The position numbers and the translations under genes were made by a program. The notes below the pieces were generated by a model that saw only the letters and a program-made list of their open reading frames with translations, ran no database searches and was not told where the DNA came from. Shown piece by piece: positions 1-7,988 of a stretch of DNA of 64,000 nucleotides. The first letter of the stretch is position 1. Every line of letters starts with the position of its first letter. This stretch comes from Candidatus Ozemobacteraceae bacterium (GTDB lineage: Bacteria > Muiribacteriota > Ozemobacteria > Ozemobacterales > Ozemobacteraceae): positions 124,001 to 188,000 of the forward strand of contig DAOSOK010000004.1 of assembly GCA_035373905.1 (NCBI GenBank), written 5' to 3'.

Positions 1-1
1 G

Positions 2-703
2 TGCCATCGCGTCGTCGAGGGAGCCGTTCTGCCGGACGACGTGCCGTCGGGCTTCGCGCCGTTGCGCCCGTCGCGCATCGTGCCCGGAGCGCCGCCTCCG
101 ATGCCCGGCTCGGCGCCCGTGATCGTCCAGGCGGCCGAGGACCCGCCGTCGTTCGGCCGGCCTCCCGAGAAAGTCTGCCTCAAATGCCATTTCGCGGCCC
201 GCGAAAAAAGCGACTGCGGCCTGTGCCATCTCGGAAAACCGGCCAGGACCGAGCGTGACCGGACGCGCCTCGAGCACGGCGTCTCGTTCTCGCACACCGC
301 TCACGCGAAGAACGACTGCATCGTCTGCCACCCGCTCGTCGAGGGCTGGGACTCGCTCGACGGCTCGCACTGCCGGACGTCGATGGAGTCCTGTCTCGAG
401 TGTCACGACGGCCTGCGCGCGAAGAAAAACTGCACGATGTGCCACAGCCCGACCCCCTGGCCGTCCGACCACGTGCGCAACTACGAGAAAAAGCACGGCA
501 TCGCCTACCGCAACGACCCCCAGCGATGCGGCATGTGCCACACCGACTCAAGCTGCGTCGCTTGCCACAGCCGCCGCCCCCGCGACCACACCCTCGCCTG
601 GGTCAAGCGCCGCCACGGCATCGCCGCCCAGACCAACCCCGACAAGTGCGCCGCCTGCCACACCGACAAAAGCGTCTGCCGCCGCTGCCACCCCGACTGG
701 TGA
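2..703 (+). CDS. multiheme c-type cytochrome, 5' end outside window
   Basis: The reading frame is open to the left edge, where its first two codons read Cys-His, as if cutting through another heme site, so the gene begins upstream. Nine complete CxxCH motifs follow (CLKCH, CGLCH, CIVCH, CLECH, CTMCH, CGMCH, CVACH, CAACH, CRRCH), each a covalent heme c attachment site, with scattered His that could be distal ligands. Proteins of this kind move electrons in the periplasm or at the cell surface. No signal peptide is visible because the N-terminus is missing. Two stretches ending in KKHGIAYRNDP and KRRHGIAAQTNP look like an internal repeat of about 45 residues. Partner and substrate cannot be inferred. 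Confidence 0.9.
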   Translation, partial: CHRVVEGAVLPDDVPSGFAPLRPSRIVPGAPPPMPGSAPVIVQAAEDPPSFGRPPEKVCLKCHFAAREKSDCGLCHLGKPARTERDRTRLEHGVSFSHTAHAKNDCIVCHPLVEGWDSLDGSHCRTSMESCLECHDGLRAKKNCTMCHSPTPWPSDHVRNYEKKHGIAYRNDPQRCGMCHTDSSCVACHSRRPRDHTLAWVKRRHGIAAQTNPDKCAACHTDKSVCRRCHPDW

Positions 704-813
704 CCGACGCCGGCGAAACTACTATCTCAAAGGATATAGAACGAACCCGTGCATATCCCGGGCGCATTGCGATATGCTCCTATGCGACAGCAGCCGAACC
801 CCTGTGGCCGGAG

Positions 814-834
814 GGACGGGTTTCAAACCCGCCT
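814..834. repeat. palindromic dispersed repeat, copy 1
   Basis: The near-perfect palindrome GGACGGGTTTCAAACCCGCC belongs to a family with further copies at 2552-2573 and 12075-12095. It lies about 20 bases beyond the stop of the sigma-54 regulator. It could form a hairpin but no T-tract follows on either strand, so I treat it as a REP-like element and not a terminator. Confidence 0.7.
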
Positions 835-852
835 TTGCTGAAATGCAACGGG

Positions 853-2436
853 TTATGCATCTCGACCGGTTGTTTCTATGCCGAGGCGAGTGAGCCAGTT
901 GTTCAGAGTTTGATAATTCTTGAAACCGAGAAGTCTGGCAGCTTCGGTTTTGTTGCCGTGCGTGATCTGCATGGTCCGATCGAGGTAGTGTCGTGAAACG
1001 TCGTCGAGAATGGCTTCCAATTGCCACGATCCGTCGATCGGGCGGTCGAGGACGGTCGCCTGAACGCGCTCAGGGAATATCAGGATTGCCCGGCGCAGAT
1101 CCTCGCCGCTGATCCGATCGTGTTCGGTCCAGAGCATGGCGCGGGTCAGGACGTTTTCGAGTTCACGCACATTGCCCGGCCATGAATGGGATTTGAGAAC
1201 GTTTTTCGCTTCGGGCGAGAGGTGCTTCTTCGTCATCCCGAATTTTCCGGCGAGCTTTGCGAAGACGTGCTCCGCAATCGGAAGAATATCCTCCTCGCGA
1301 TCGCGTAGCGGCGGAATGCGAATGACCATCACCGCCAGCCGGTAAAACAGGTCTTCCCGGAAGCGGCCGTTCTTCACCTCGTCTATCAGGTTCCGATTTG
1401 TTGCAGCAATGACCCGCACATTCACTGTTTCGGTCTTCGTGCTGCCCACGGGCTGAATCTCCCCGAGTTGCAAGACCCTCAGAAGTTTGGTCTGAGTAGT
1501 CGGCGGCAACTCCCCGACCTCGTCGAGGAAGATCGTTCCCCCGTCGGCATCCTTGAACAGCCCAGGTTTGTCTCGATCGGCACCTGTGAAGGCGCCTTTC
1601 TTGTATCCGAACAGTTCTGATTCGACGAGATTTTCCGGTAATGCGCCGCAATTGAATGGGTGCAGTTTCTTGTTTTTTCGCTGGCTGGCGTCGCAGATGG
1701 CCTGCGCAAACAACTCCTTCCCGACGCCCGACTCGCCCAATAACAAAACGGTGGCGTCACGCTGGGCCGCCATCTGGGCTAGGCGGATCGCTTCCTTCGT
1801 CTTCGGGCTGCGATGCTTGATCGCCTCGAAACTCGGGGCGCTGATCAGTCGGGCGCCGAGCGCCTGATCGGTCGTCCGGATCAGTTCGGGCAGGAAGTCG
1901 GCGGAAATCTCGAACGGAACGTCGACCGATTCCACCGCGAAGGTCGTCTCTTTTTTCTTCCGCACGTCTTCCGGGAACCGCGTTTCAATCAGGTCCCCCT
2001 TGAAGCGGGTCTTGGCGATGAGCACCCAGACGGCGATCATCGGGGCCGTTCCGGAGCTGAGATGGTAGGTCAGATCGACGGGGCCGCTCTGCACTTCGAG
2101 TACATCCCGCACCGTGTCCTGCGCGGCGGGGAATATCTCGGAGAACCGCGTCGGGCTGGTGAGCAGGCATTCATGGATCGTCACCCGCGCGATCTTCATG
2201 CTCTCGAGTCGCTCTTTCACCTTCTGGAAAAAGGGGCGCGTGTACACCTTGCCGTAATTGGTGCCGTTCTTTTTCACTTCGCGCGTCGTATCCACGTTCG
2301 CCAGCAGGTGAACCTCGTGGAACTTCCTGGCCTTGATGGCTCGTGCAAGCCCCGATGAGTTGAGGTCCGCGCTGAGCAGTTCCCCTTCCCCCAGCCAGCT
2401 GAAAAGAATACGCCTCGCTTCCTTCGAACTGCCCAT
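853..2436 (-). CDS. RtcR/CARF-like sigma-54-dependent activator
   Basis: This 527-residue enhancer-binding protein has three parts. Residues 1 to about 190 form a sensory domain with an SSGTAP...AVW segment and a downstream LIETRFPE, which matches the layout of the CARF-type ligand domain of RtcR. A sigma-54 AAA+ domain follows, with Walker A GESGVGKE, sigma-54-contacting GAFTGA and Walker B GTIFLDEVGE. The C-terminus has a Fis-type helix-turn-helix (NKTEAARLLGFKN). The start at 2436 is chosen because the native-looking MGSSKEARR begins there and a G-rich ribosome site precedes it; the open frame runs 43 codons further. RtcR proteins of known function respond to RNA fragments and switch on RNA repair. 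No rtcA or rtcB is visible here, and the likely target is the divergent operon at 2650. Confidence 0.88.
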   Translation of the reverse strand: MGSSKEARRILFSWLGEGELLSADLNSSGLARAIKARKFHEVHLLANVDTTREVKKNGTNYGKVYTRPFFQKVKERLESMKIARVTIHECLLTSPTRFSEIFPAAQDTVRDVLEVQSGPVDLTYHLSSGTAPMIAVWVLIAKTRFKGDLIETRFPEDVRKKKETTFAVESVDVPFEISADFLPELIRTTDQALGARLISAPSFEAIKHRSPKTKEAIRLAQMAAQRDATVLLLGESGVGKELFAQAICDASQRKNKKLHPFNCGALPENLVESELFGYKKGAFTGADRDKPGLFKDADGGTIFLDEVGELPPTTQTKLLRVLQLGEIQPVGSTKTETVNVRVIAATNRNLIDEVKNGRFREDLFYRLAVMVIRIPPLRDREEDILPIAEHVFAKLAGKFGMTKKHLSPEAKNVLKSHSWPGNVRELENVLTRAMLWTEHDRISGEDLRRAILIFPERVQATVLDRPIDGSWQLEAILDDVSRHYLDRTMQITHGNKTEAARLLGFKNYQTLNNWLTRLGIETTGRDA

Positions 2437-2551
2437 CCCGACCCCCCGGAAAAAAGTTTCTCCCACTATACACAATTTTATCCCCCTGCCAATCCCCTCC
2501 CGATATTCTCGCCGGTCTATTGGTATGCATTGCCCGTTATCATCTCCCGTA

Positions 2552-2573
2552 GGGGCGGGTTTCAAACCCGCCC
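2552..2573. repeat. palindromic dispersed repeat, copy 2
   Basis: The perfect palindrome GGGCGGGTTTCAAACCCGCC lies between the sigma-54 activator and the promoter of the divergent operon. It is the best-preserved of three copies in the window. It sits within the range where enhancer-binding sites usually lie (20-50 bases upstream of the -24 box), but its presence elsewhere argues for a dispersed repeat. Confidence 0.7.
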
Positions 2574-2592
2574 TCCCGAAACCCGGTTCACA

Positions 2593-2609
2593 TTGGCATC
2601 AGGCTTGCT
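2593..2609 (+). promoter_or_regulatory. sigma-54 -24/-12 promoter
   Basis: TTGGCATCAGGCTTGCT matches the sigma-54 consensus TGGCAC-N5-TTGC at nine of ten key positions, with the invariant GG at 2595-2596 and GC at 2607-2608 spaced exactly 12 bases. Transcription would begin near 2620, about 30 bases before the ATG at 2650, leaving room for the AAAGGAG ribosome site at 2637-2643. The divergent neighbour encodes a sigma-54 activator, which makes the assignment strong. Confidence 0.8.
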
Positions 2610-2649
2610 ATAAAATGCAACCGCCGGGAAGGCGTGAAAGGAGACCACC

Positions 2650-3096
2650 ATGAAAGCCGCAGCGGATATCATTGGAAAGCGCGTCAGAACCGATGTCGAG
2701 AGCCTGGGTGTCAAGGTCATCGGGCATACGAAGGAAAAGGGCGTCGTGTATGGTTTCCGATTCCAGCCCCGGAACATCGAAGAGCACCGGAAGTATCACG
2801 AGGCCGGGGCGTTCGCCTATGAGCTGTATGTCATGTGTAGCGAAGACAACACCGTCGTCGACGTCAACCATCGCGTCAACCAGACCCCCTGCAGCTGCCG
2901 TTCGCATGCCCCGAACAGCGCGCCTGCCTGGCTGTTCCCCGAAACGGCCCACTTCGACATCCTCTGGGAGGACATCCCCGGCTTCTGCCGCACCCTCATG
3001 CTGAAACTGCTGAGGGGCATGGTTGCCGCGCCCAAAACTTCTGCTTCCCGGAAAGTGGCCGCTACGAAAACTTGCGCTCAAAGAGAGAGGAAATGA
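2650..3096 (+). CDS. unknown protein, first gene of sigma-54 operon
   Basis: This 148-residue protein has no family I recognise. It is predicted soluble, with no signal peptide or membrane segment. The N-terminal half alternates short strands and charged residues. The middle carries a TPCSCRSH cluster, and an acidic/aromatic stretch (FPETAHFDILWEDIP) follows. The C-terminus is Lys/Arg-rich. It starts after a good AAAGGAG site and a sigma-54 promoter, and its stop overlaps the next gene by ATGA, so the two are translationally coupled. By position it is a probable target of the divergent RtcR-like activator. Confidence 0.75.
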   Translation: MKAAADIIGKRVRTDVESLGVKVIGHTKEKGVVYGFRFQPRNIEEHRKYHEAGAFAYELYVMCSEDNTVVDVNHRVNQTPCSCRSHAPNSAPAWLFPETAHFDILWEDIPGFCRTLMLKLLRGMVAAPKTSASRKVAATKTCAQRERK

Positions 3097-3989
3097 ATAA
3101 ACAATACGATATATTTCACGATTTCAAACGGGAGGGGAAGACCATCCTGTATCCGTCTTCATGCTTGTATCATGAAGATTTCCAGGATGTTCCCTTCGAC
3201 AATGTGATCCTGAATTCCAATTGTTTCAGACGCCATCGGGAAAAAATCGGCAAGGTCTATTGCCTGGACTTTGACAACAACGAGCTCTTGGGCATCCTGA
3301 AAGCCGAATCGATTGGCCTCGATGCCCTCGTGATCATGCGTGACGGCTGTGCGGAAGGTGGAAACTACGAGTGTGCCGGTGGGCTGAGCTTCTTCGGCCG
3401 TCTGATGCCCCTGATCAAGCCCGGGTTCGAGTATTTCTACGACCATAGTTTCGTTTCTTGCAGGTCAGGGCTTCCGAAGGCTATTGCCAGGCTCAAGGCT
3501 CTTCCCGCCTACCTCGCGCTGTTTGATAGACATTCAGATGCGTTGGGGCCCATGCATGGGTGGCAAATCCTTGAAGGGTTTTCTGTCCCGGTCACGAAGC
3601 ACCTTGGCGGAATCCAGGTGACTCTTCACCATGACTCGATCTGGAACCACATCGACAGATTCGATGCGGCGTTCGTGAGATGTATTGATTATCGCCGGCC
3701 CTTATCATTCGAGCTGAGCAAGGCGGTGAAACACTATCTGAAGCCATCGGGTTCTAACAAGGTGAAACCGATCGAACATTCTGCTGACCCGACGATCACA
3801 CCGTATCTCGAGGATGCCCTGCGAAACGGGTATCGACGTATCGCCTTCACGCCCTTCGCCGACAACCGCTATGAACCCATCCTGTCAGAAATTCAAAACT
3901 GGACGGCGGAATTCCCGAAAGAGATCACGTTTTATCATCTCCATCGGAAGGATTATGGGGAGATATACAGGCTCTTTTCGCGACCCTGA
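3093..3989 (+). CDS. unknown protein, second gene of sigma-54 operon
   Basis: This 298-residue soluble protein starts at the ATG at 3093, inside the stop of the upstream gene; an earlier in-frame start at 3072 is less likely. I do not recognise the family. Visible landmarks are an N-terminal YPSSCLYHEDF, an alternating hydrophobic FDNVILNSNCF, a mid-protein GCAEGGNYECAGG with paired Cys, and a C-terminal half that alternates helices and strands (GYRRIAFTPFADNRYEP), as in a nucleotide-binding or Rossmann-like fold. It shares the sigma-54 promoter with its partner. Its stop lies 28 bases from the convergent DUF1848 gene. Confidence 0.8.
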   Translation: MNKQYDIFHDFKREGKTILYPSSCLYHEDFQDVPFDNVILNSNCFRRHREKIGKVYCLDFDNNELLGILKAESIGLDALVIMRDGCAEGGNYECAGGLSFFGRLMPLIKPGFEYFYDHSFVSCRSGLPKAIARLKALPAYLALFDRHSDALGPMHGWQILEGFSVPVTKHLGGIQVTLHHDSIWNHIDRFDAAFVRCIDYRRPLSFELSKAVKHYLKPSGSNKVKPIEHSADPTITPYLEDALRNGYRRIAFTPFADNRYEPILSEIQNWTAEFPKEITFYHLHRKDYGEIYRLFSRP

Positions 3990-4017
3990 TCCGCTGAAGC
4001 CCGGCGTGCGCCGATAT

Positions 4018-5028
4018 TCAGGGCGCGAGCGAGTCGGACGCGGGATCGTGGCCTGCGGCCAGTCGGCGGGCGTGGTCGGGAGACGTATTGGCGTAGCAAT
4101 ACAGACAGCCGTGAGGGCAGGTGTTATAACTACCGATATCTTTGCTGACGATGCAGCCGCAGGCTTTTCGCTGGCCTTTGTCCTTCAGGGAAGGGCGGTT
4201 GCTCTCGAAGCCTGTGAGGGTCGGCTGGGCGGGAATGTAGCCGAGGTATTGCTGTAACTCCCTGACTTCGGGAAAAAGGCGATGCAGGAGTTCGTCATCG
4301 ATGCATCGGCCGTGCCGGATTCCGACGGATGAGAGGTCCATCGCTTCGGCGCAGGATACGACCTCGATGCCAAGGTCCCTTCCGATCTCCGCGAGCCCCG
4401 TCGCGGCCGTGATCATGTCGCCTTCGTTCCATTCGCGGAAGGGAATGCCGAATTTTTTCAGGTTGTTTCCAACCTTCCGATACTCGGCGATGTCGGCGAA
4501 GCTGAAGACGAGCCGGCGGGTCTTGCCCCGGAGTTGTTCGCCGACGGCGCGCACGCGGGCGAGAAGCCCGCCGATACTGAGGCCGTCGAGGAGCAGTAAC
4601 GGGTCGGCGCGCCAGATGACGCGGTCGGGGCCGACGAGGTCGGCGAATCTCGAAAAGGTCTCCAGCCGCTCAGCCAGCGGGGGGACGCCGGGTTCGAGGC
4701 CTTCCGCGACGTAATCGTTGAGCGTGAAGGTCAGATACCAGCTCATGTGGGCGAAGGTATCGAGATGCGCGAGCAGGGGGCGCGGATTCTTCGACCAGAA
4801 GACGATGGCCCTGGCCCGCTCGAAGGAGACCCACTGGCTCTGCTGGTTGAACGGGTTGACCCACCGGACCCAGCCGGCCCGGAAGCGGCGGGCGAACCAC
4901 TCCGCGTAAAAGGCGGGCAGGTCCGTCGACCGGCTCGCAGAGATGATGACGGGCGCCACTGCCTGCCGCGGCCCTTCGGGCGTTTCGATGGCGACATGCT
5001 CGCGGTTCTGGCTCTTCATGGGATTCAT
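4018..5028 (-). CDS. DUF1848 family protein, cysteine cluster at C-terminus
   Basis: A 336-residue protein of the DUF1848 family. Diagnostic features are the N-terminal ISASRSTDLPAFYAEWF, the VFWSKNPRPLL segment, and a C-terminal Cys-rich CGCIVSKDIG...CPHGCLYCYAN. The last part resembles a CxxxCxxC iron-sulfur cluster site as in radical SAM enzymes, although it lies at the C-terminus and not the N-terminus. The reaction is unknown to me. The start at 5028 overlaps the stop of the upstream methyltransferase by ATGA, so the two form an operon; a second Met three codons in (5019) is possible. The protein is full-length by motif content. Confidence 0.85.
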   Translation of the reverse strand: MNPMKSQNREHVAIETPEGPRQAVAPVIISASRSTDLPAFYAEWFARRFRAGWVRWVNPFNQQSQWVSFERARAIVFWSKNPRPLLAHLDTFAHMSWYLTFTLNDYVAEGLEPGVPPLAERLETFSRFADLVGPDRVIWRADPLLLLDGLSIGGLLARVRAVGEQLRGKTRRLVFSFADIAEYRKVGNNLKKFGIPFREWNEGDMITAATGLAEIGRDLGIEVVSCAEAMDLSSVGIRHGRCIDDELLHRLFPEVRELQQYLGYIPAQPTLTGFESNRPSLKDKGQRKACGCIVSKDIGSYNTCPHGCLYCYANTSPDHARRLAAGHDPASDSLAP

Positions 5029-6089
5029 CCTTGCGACAGTATAAACCCGTTGCGGGTTTTGATGGTGAAGGTTTTGTCCCGCCTGAGACAGCCGCCGATA
5101 CAGATGTTCCGTCTGTCGCGAAACGAGGCGACGGTGAACGGCTCTGACGGCCCGATGCCCTTCAGCAGCTTGTCCGAAAGGTCCGGCGTCGCCCAGACGC
5201 GGGGAACCGATTTCGACACGTCGCCGCCGGGTTTCCGGGAGTGGACGACCTCCGCAGCAACCTGCTGGAAACAGATATCGAGCGAATCGCAACTCCTCCC
5301 GAAGAGGGCGCATGGAACCGGCAGGACGATACGAAGCTGCGAGTTCTGCCGGCCGGCGTGCCGATACGCTGCGCGGTTGAGCAGTTCCGGGAGAAAGGGC
5401 CTGGCGCTTGCCCCGATCTGAACGGACATCGTCAGTTCGTTGATGATCGCCAGCCCGGGAGACCGGAGAAGCTGTTCGGCCAGCGTCAGGAACTCGAGAG
5501 GAACCATCTCGAAATCCCCGGTCGTGCTGTTGAGCGGCTCTGGGAGCATTTCGACCAGGAACTTCGATGCGATGACGAAATCGAAATCCCCCTCGAGATC
5601 CATCAGCGAAAGCGACCAGTCGCGTTTCGGCAGGATGCAATGGACGGGGCGAAAGGCGACTCCCTGGTGGATCGTCTTCCACATGGCCTCCTGGTACTCG
5701 AGCGCCTTCTCATTGCCATCGACGGCCTGAATCGTGATGGGAGCGGTGATCCCACGCTCCCGGAGACCCCACGCGAGGCCGGCCGCGAACCCTCCCGTGC
5801 CGGAGCCGAGGTCCAGGATCCGAATGGGGCTTTTCCTGCGAAAAGCTGCGTCGAAAGCGGGGTGAGACAGGTTTCTGGCCACCAGGACACGGCCTTCCAT
5901 GAAACTTCTGGGAAAGTAGGTGCCCAGGTAGCGCTGCACCTCTGCCGCACCGGCATAGAGATTTGCCCGGACCGCTTCGTGATCCGGGGCAAAGAGGCCA
6001 GACGCCTTCTCGAAGAGAAAGCGATCCAGATGCTCTGGAATCACGTGGAACGACGTTTCGGCCTCTCTGCTCAAATTGTTGTTTGTCAT
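5025..6089 (-). CDS. SAM-dependent methyltransferase
   Basis: The 354-residue product carries the class I methyltransferase glycine-rich SAM-binding motif ILDLGSGTGGFAAGLA at about residues 90-105, followed by an acidic strand end (IQAVDGNE) that would bind the ribose and a FDFVIASKFLVEM strand equivalent to motif IV. The substrate is unknown. The gene is translationally coupled to the DUF1848 gene, so the two may modify the same target. An alternative start at 6119 would add MAFLLRYISV; neither start has a strong ribosome site. The C-terminal ICIGGCLRRDKTFTIKT segment resembles nothing I can name. Confidence 0.8.
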   Translation of the reverse strand: MTNNNLSREAETSFHVIPEHLDRFLFEKASGLFAPDHEAVRANLYAGAAEVQRYLGTYFPRSFMEGRVLVARNLSHPAFDAAFRRKSPIRILDLGSGTGGFAAGLAWGLRERGITAPITIQAVDGNEKALEYQEAMWKTIHQGVAFRPVHCILPKRDWSLSLMDLEGDFDFVIASKFLVEMLPEPLNSTTGDFEMVPLEFLTLAEQLLRSPGLAIINELTMSVQIGASARPFLPELLNRAAYRHAGRQNSQLRIVLPVPCALFGRSCDSLDICFQQVAAEVVHSRKPGGDVSKSVPRVWATPDLSDKLLKGIGPSEPFTVASFRDRRNICIGGCLRRDKTFTIKTRNGFILSQG

Positions 6090-6631
6090 GACGCTGATAT
6101 ATCGCAAGAGAAATGCCAATGCATGAAAACGCTCTGTTGATGAATGCTGGCAGGGGAATGTGGGAGAAATACGACAAAAGCGACATAAATATAGTTGCTC
6201 GAAATATAAAATTATTTATGAGTCTTTCGCCAGGTTGCCGATGGTTCCTCATTTCGCCCTTCGACAGGCTCAGGGCGAACGGTTGGTTTTCATTCTGCAT
6301 GACTCAATAAGTAAATGTATTGCTTGGGCCGTCTGCTCGGTAACGCTCCTTTCACAATATGAACGATTTCATGATTTTGTATTTGGGACTGAGAAGGGGG
6401 GCTCATATCCGGGTAAAACATGAGGATACCGTCTTCTCGACCGTGTCATGCCCATGTAGAAGGAAAGTTATTCAAAGAGAAGAGTTGTTATGCCTTCGTA
6501 TTCCCTGCCGCGCGTTGAACTTCCATGAGAGTGGCTTCAGCAGCGGGATACAGAGCGTGCAGGCCATGGTTTCGGAACCTGGCATATAGGTTGCAATATG
6601 TGTCGTCATCCTAGCGCTCAAGGAGGAAAAT
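6090..6631. other. 540-base intergenic region, relatively AT-rich
   Basis: No convincing gene. Short frames on plus lack ribosome sites and family signatures. The region contains one REP-like palindrome (6253-6282) and AT-rich tracts at 6180-6225 that could hold the promoter of the minus-strand methyltransferase operon. The plus gene at 6632 has a strong AAGGAGG ribosome site at 6620-6626. Confidence 0.6.
6253..6282. repeat. REP-like palindrome, single unit
   Basis: A hairpin-forming unit beginning TTCGCCCTTCGACAGG and ending CAGGGCGAACGG. Related units occur as inverted pairs at 7755-7838 and 9012-9079. The class resembles short dispersed palindromes common in bacterial intergenic DNA. This copy stands alone. 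Confidence 0.75.
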
Positions 6632-7090
6632 ATGGCTGGTTTCTCGAAAGTTTTTTGCGTCGGCCACAGCCGTTCCTATGACGGCATCAGCAACGTGAAG
6701 TTCCTGATTCTGCAGGGGGAGTCGGACAGGCAGTGGCTCGAGGCCTGCTATCACGTTTCGGGATTGCGGCCGATCGGGAATATCCGGATCGTCATTCCTG
6801 CGAAACCGGATGACCCCGATGCTCTCCTCGACGCCTGCATCGCATTTTACCCAGAATATTTCTGCGAGTGTCCTTCGATGAGACTGGTTGCCCGAAAGCT
6901 TGCGAAAGCAACCCGTCTTGATTTCGACCTCGGAAGAGAACTGATTCCTGCGGAATGGTATCGGCTCCGTCATGAGGCCCGGGCACTATACGCTCGTCTG
7001 GTCATTTTCGAAAGCCATCTCCAGCCGCTAGCGGTTGCCGGCTGGGGAGTGAACAGCGACGTTCCGGTATCGGTCGGGCTGACTCACTGA
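6632..7090 (+). CDS. small soluble protein of unknown function
   Basis: A 152-residue protein with a strong AAGGAGG ribosome site six bases before its ATG, which supports it as a real gene. It has no signal peptide or membrane helix. The sequence opens with FSKVFCVGHSRSYDG, then a FLILQGESDRQWLEACYHVSG segment and an IRIVIPAKPDDPDALLDACIAFYP strand-helix unit. No catalytic motif is evident and I do not recognise the family. Its neighbours are unrelated accessory genes and REP-like repeats. Confidence 0.7.
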   Translation: MAGFSKVFCVGHSRSYDGISNVKFLILQGESDRQWLEACYHVSGLRPIGNIRIVIPAKPDDPDALLDACIAFYPEYFCECPSMRLVARKLAKATRLDFDLGRELIPAEWYRLRHEARALYARLVIFESHLQPLAVAGWGVNSDVPVSVGLTH

Positions 7091-7201
7091 CACCGGGCAT
7101 CGCATCGCCCGACATCGAATCTGAAGCTCACCTTTTGCGGGTTGTCGCGCACATCCTCTCGCTTTGGTTCGGGGCACGCAGTCACGGAAAGGATCAACCA
7201 C

Positions 7202-7690
7202 ATGAGCGACGAACATGACAAGCACAGCGTGGACAAACAACTTCTCTGGCTTGGCGAGAGGCTTTCGCTGAAGGAGTCTTCTCCAGGGCTGGATGCCGGG
7301 ACCATTCCAATCAAGATCTGGATTCCAAAACCTCTCAAGGAGCGGCTCGATGAGGTGGGCGACCACCTGTGGCTGTCGAGGTCGGGCGTCATCCGGTTCT
7401 TCATTCACGGGTTCCTCTACGGATACTCGTATGCCCTGACCGGGCAGAGCACCCATGTGAAGCGGACGACGCGCCGCCGCCTCTTTCCGGGGTCGGCGCT
7501 TCATGCCCGCACGGGGCGGGCGACGACGCCTGAACTGGGGAAGAACTCCGAGAACATCAAGATCTGGCTGGCCGAGCACACGTGCGGGGACCTGGAAGCC
7601 TGCGCGGGAAGATGGCGACGCCCCCTTTCCCAGTGCATCCGGGAAATTCTCGTCCAGCAGGTGTTCGGGTATGTCTACCTTCAGGCATGA
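7202..7690 (+). CDS. tandem ribbon-helix-helix DNA-binding protein
   Basis: The 162-residue protein contains two similar units. Unit one begins IPIKIWIPKPLKERLDEVG and continues into SRSGVIRFFIHGF. Unit two begins ENIKIWLAEHTCGDLEA and continues into PLSQCIREILVQQ. Each shows the pattern expected of a ribbon-helix-helix motif: a short strand with alternating hydrophobics (IKIW), a helix, a turn and a second helix with an Arg-x-Ile/Phe core. A single chain holding both halves would fold as a pseudo-dimer, as in F-plasmid TraY. The start at 7202 follows GAAAGGA. Its role is presumably transcriptional or DNA-bridging; the target is unknown. Confidence 0.7.
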   Translation: MSDEHDKHSVDKQLLWLGERLSLKESSPGLDAGTIPIKIWIPKPLKERLDEVGDHLWLSRSGVIRFFIHGFLYGYSYALTGQSTHVKRTTRRRLFPGSALHARTGRATTPELGKNSENIKIWLAEHTCGDLEACAGRWRRPLSQCIREILVQQVFGYVYLQA

Positions 7691-7754
7691 TGAGATGCGG
7701 TTCTCCCGCAAGCGAAAGTGGTGATTCCTGTTCATCGAAAGCCGGTTGTTGGCT

Positions 7755-7838
7755 CCGTTCGTGTTGAGGTGTCGAAGCACGAACCGGCACTCGCCCATTG
7801 CTGCCAATGTTCGCCCTTCGATACCTCAGGACGAACGG
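7755..7838. repeat. inverted pair of REP-like units (BIME-like)
   Basis: Unit one (7755-7787) runs CCGTTCGTGTTGAGG through CGAAGCACGAACCGG. Unit two (7810-7838) runs TTCGCCCTTCGATACC through AGGACGAACGG. The two units are in opposite orientation, separated by about 22 bases, and each can form a hairpin. An equivalent pair lies at 9012-9079, on the other side of the lipoprotein gene. Confidence 0.75.
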
Positions 7839-7942
7839 GCGATGCGCGATATCCCTTCAGGCGCTGACTCCATGCTGATCCTGGAGGACTGGAGGAAGGA
7901 ATAATAGGGGAACTTTTAATAATCGCGAATACAAGGCGTAGA

Positions 7943-7959
7943 TATAGCTGAAAGCTATA
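7943..7959. promoter_or_regulatory. perfect inverted repeat upstream of lipoprotein
   Basis: TATAGCT-GAA-AGCTATA is a 7+7 perfect inverted repeat centred about 38 bases before the lipoprotein ATG, in an AT-rich stretch that would hold its promoter. This geometry fits an operator for a dimeric regulator. The tandem ribbon-helix-helix protein encoded just upstream is a candidate binder, by proximity only. Confidence 0.45.
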
Positions 7960-7988
7960 CCAAAATACATTCAATCGTGGAGGAATAC

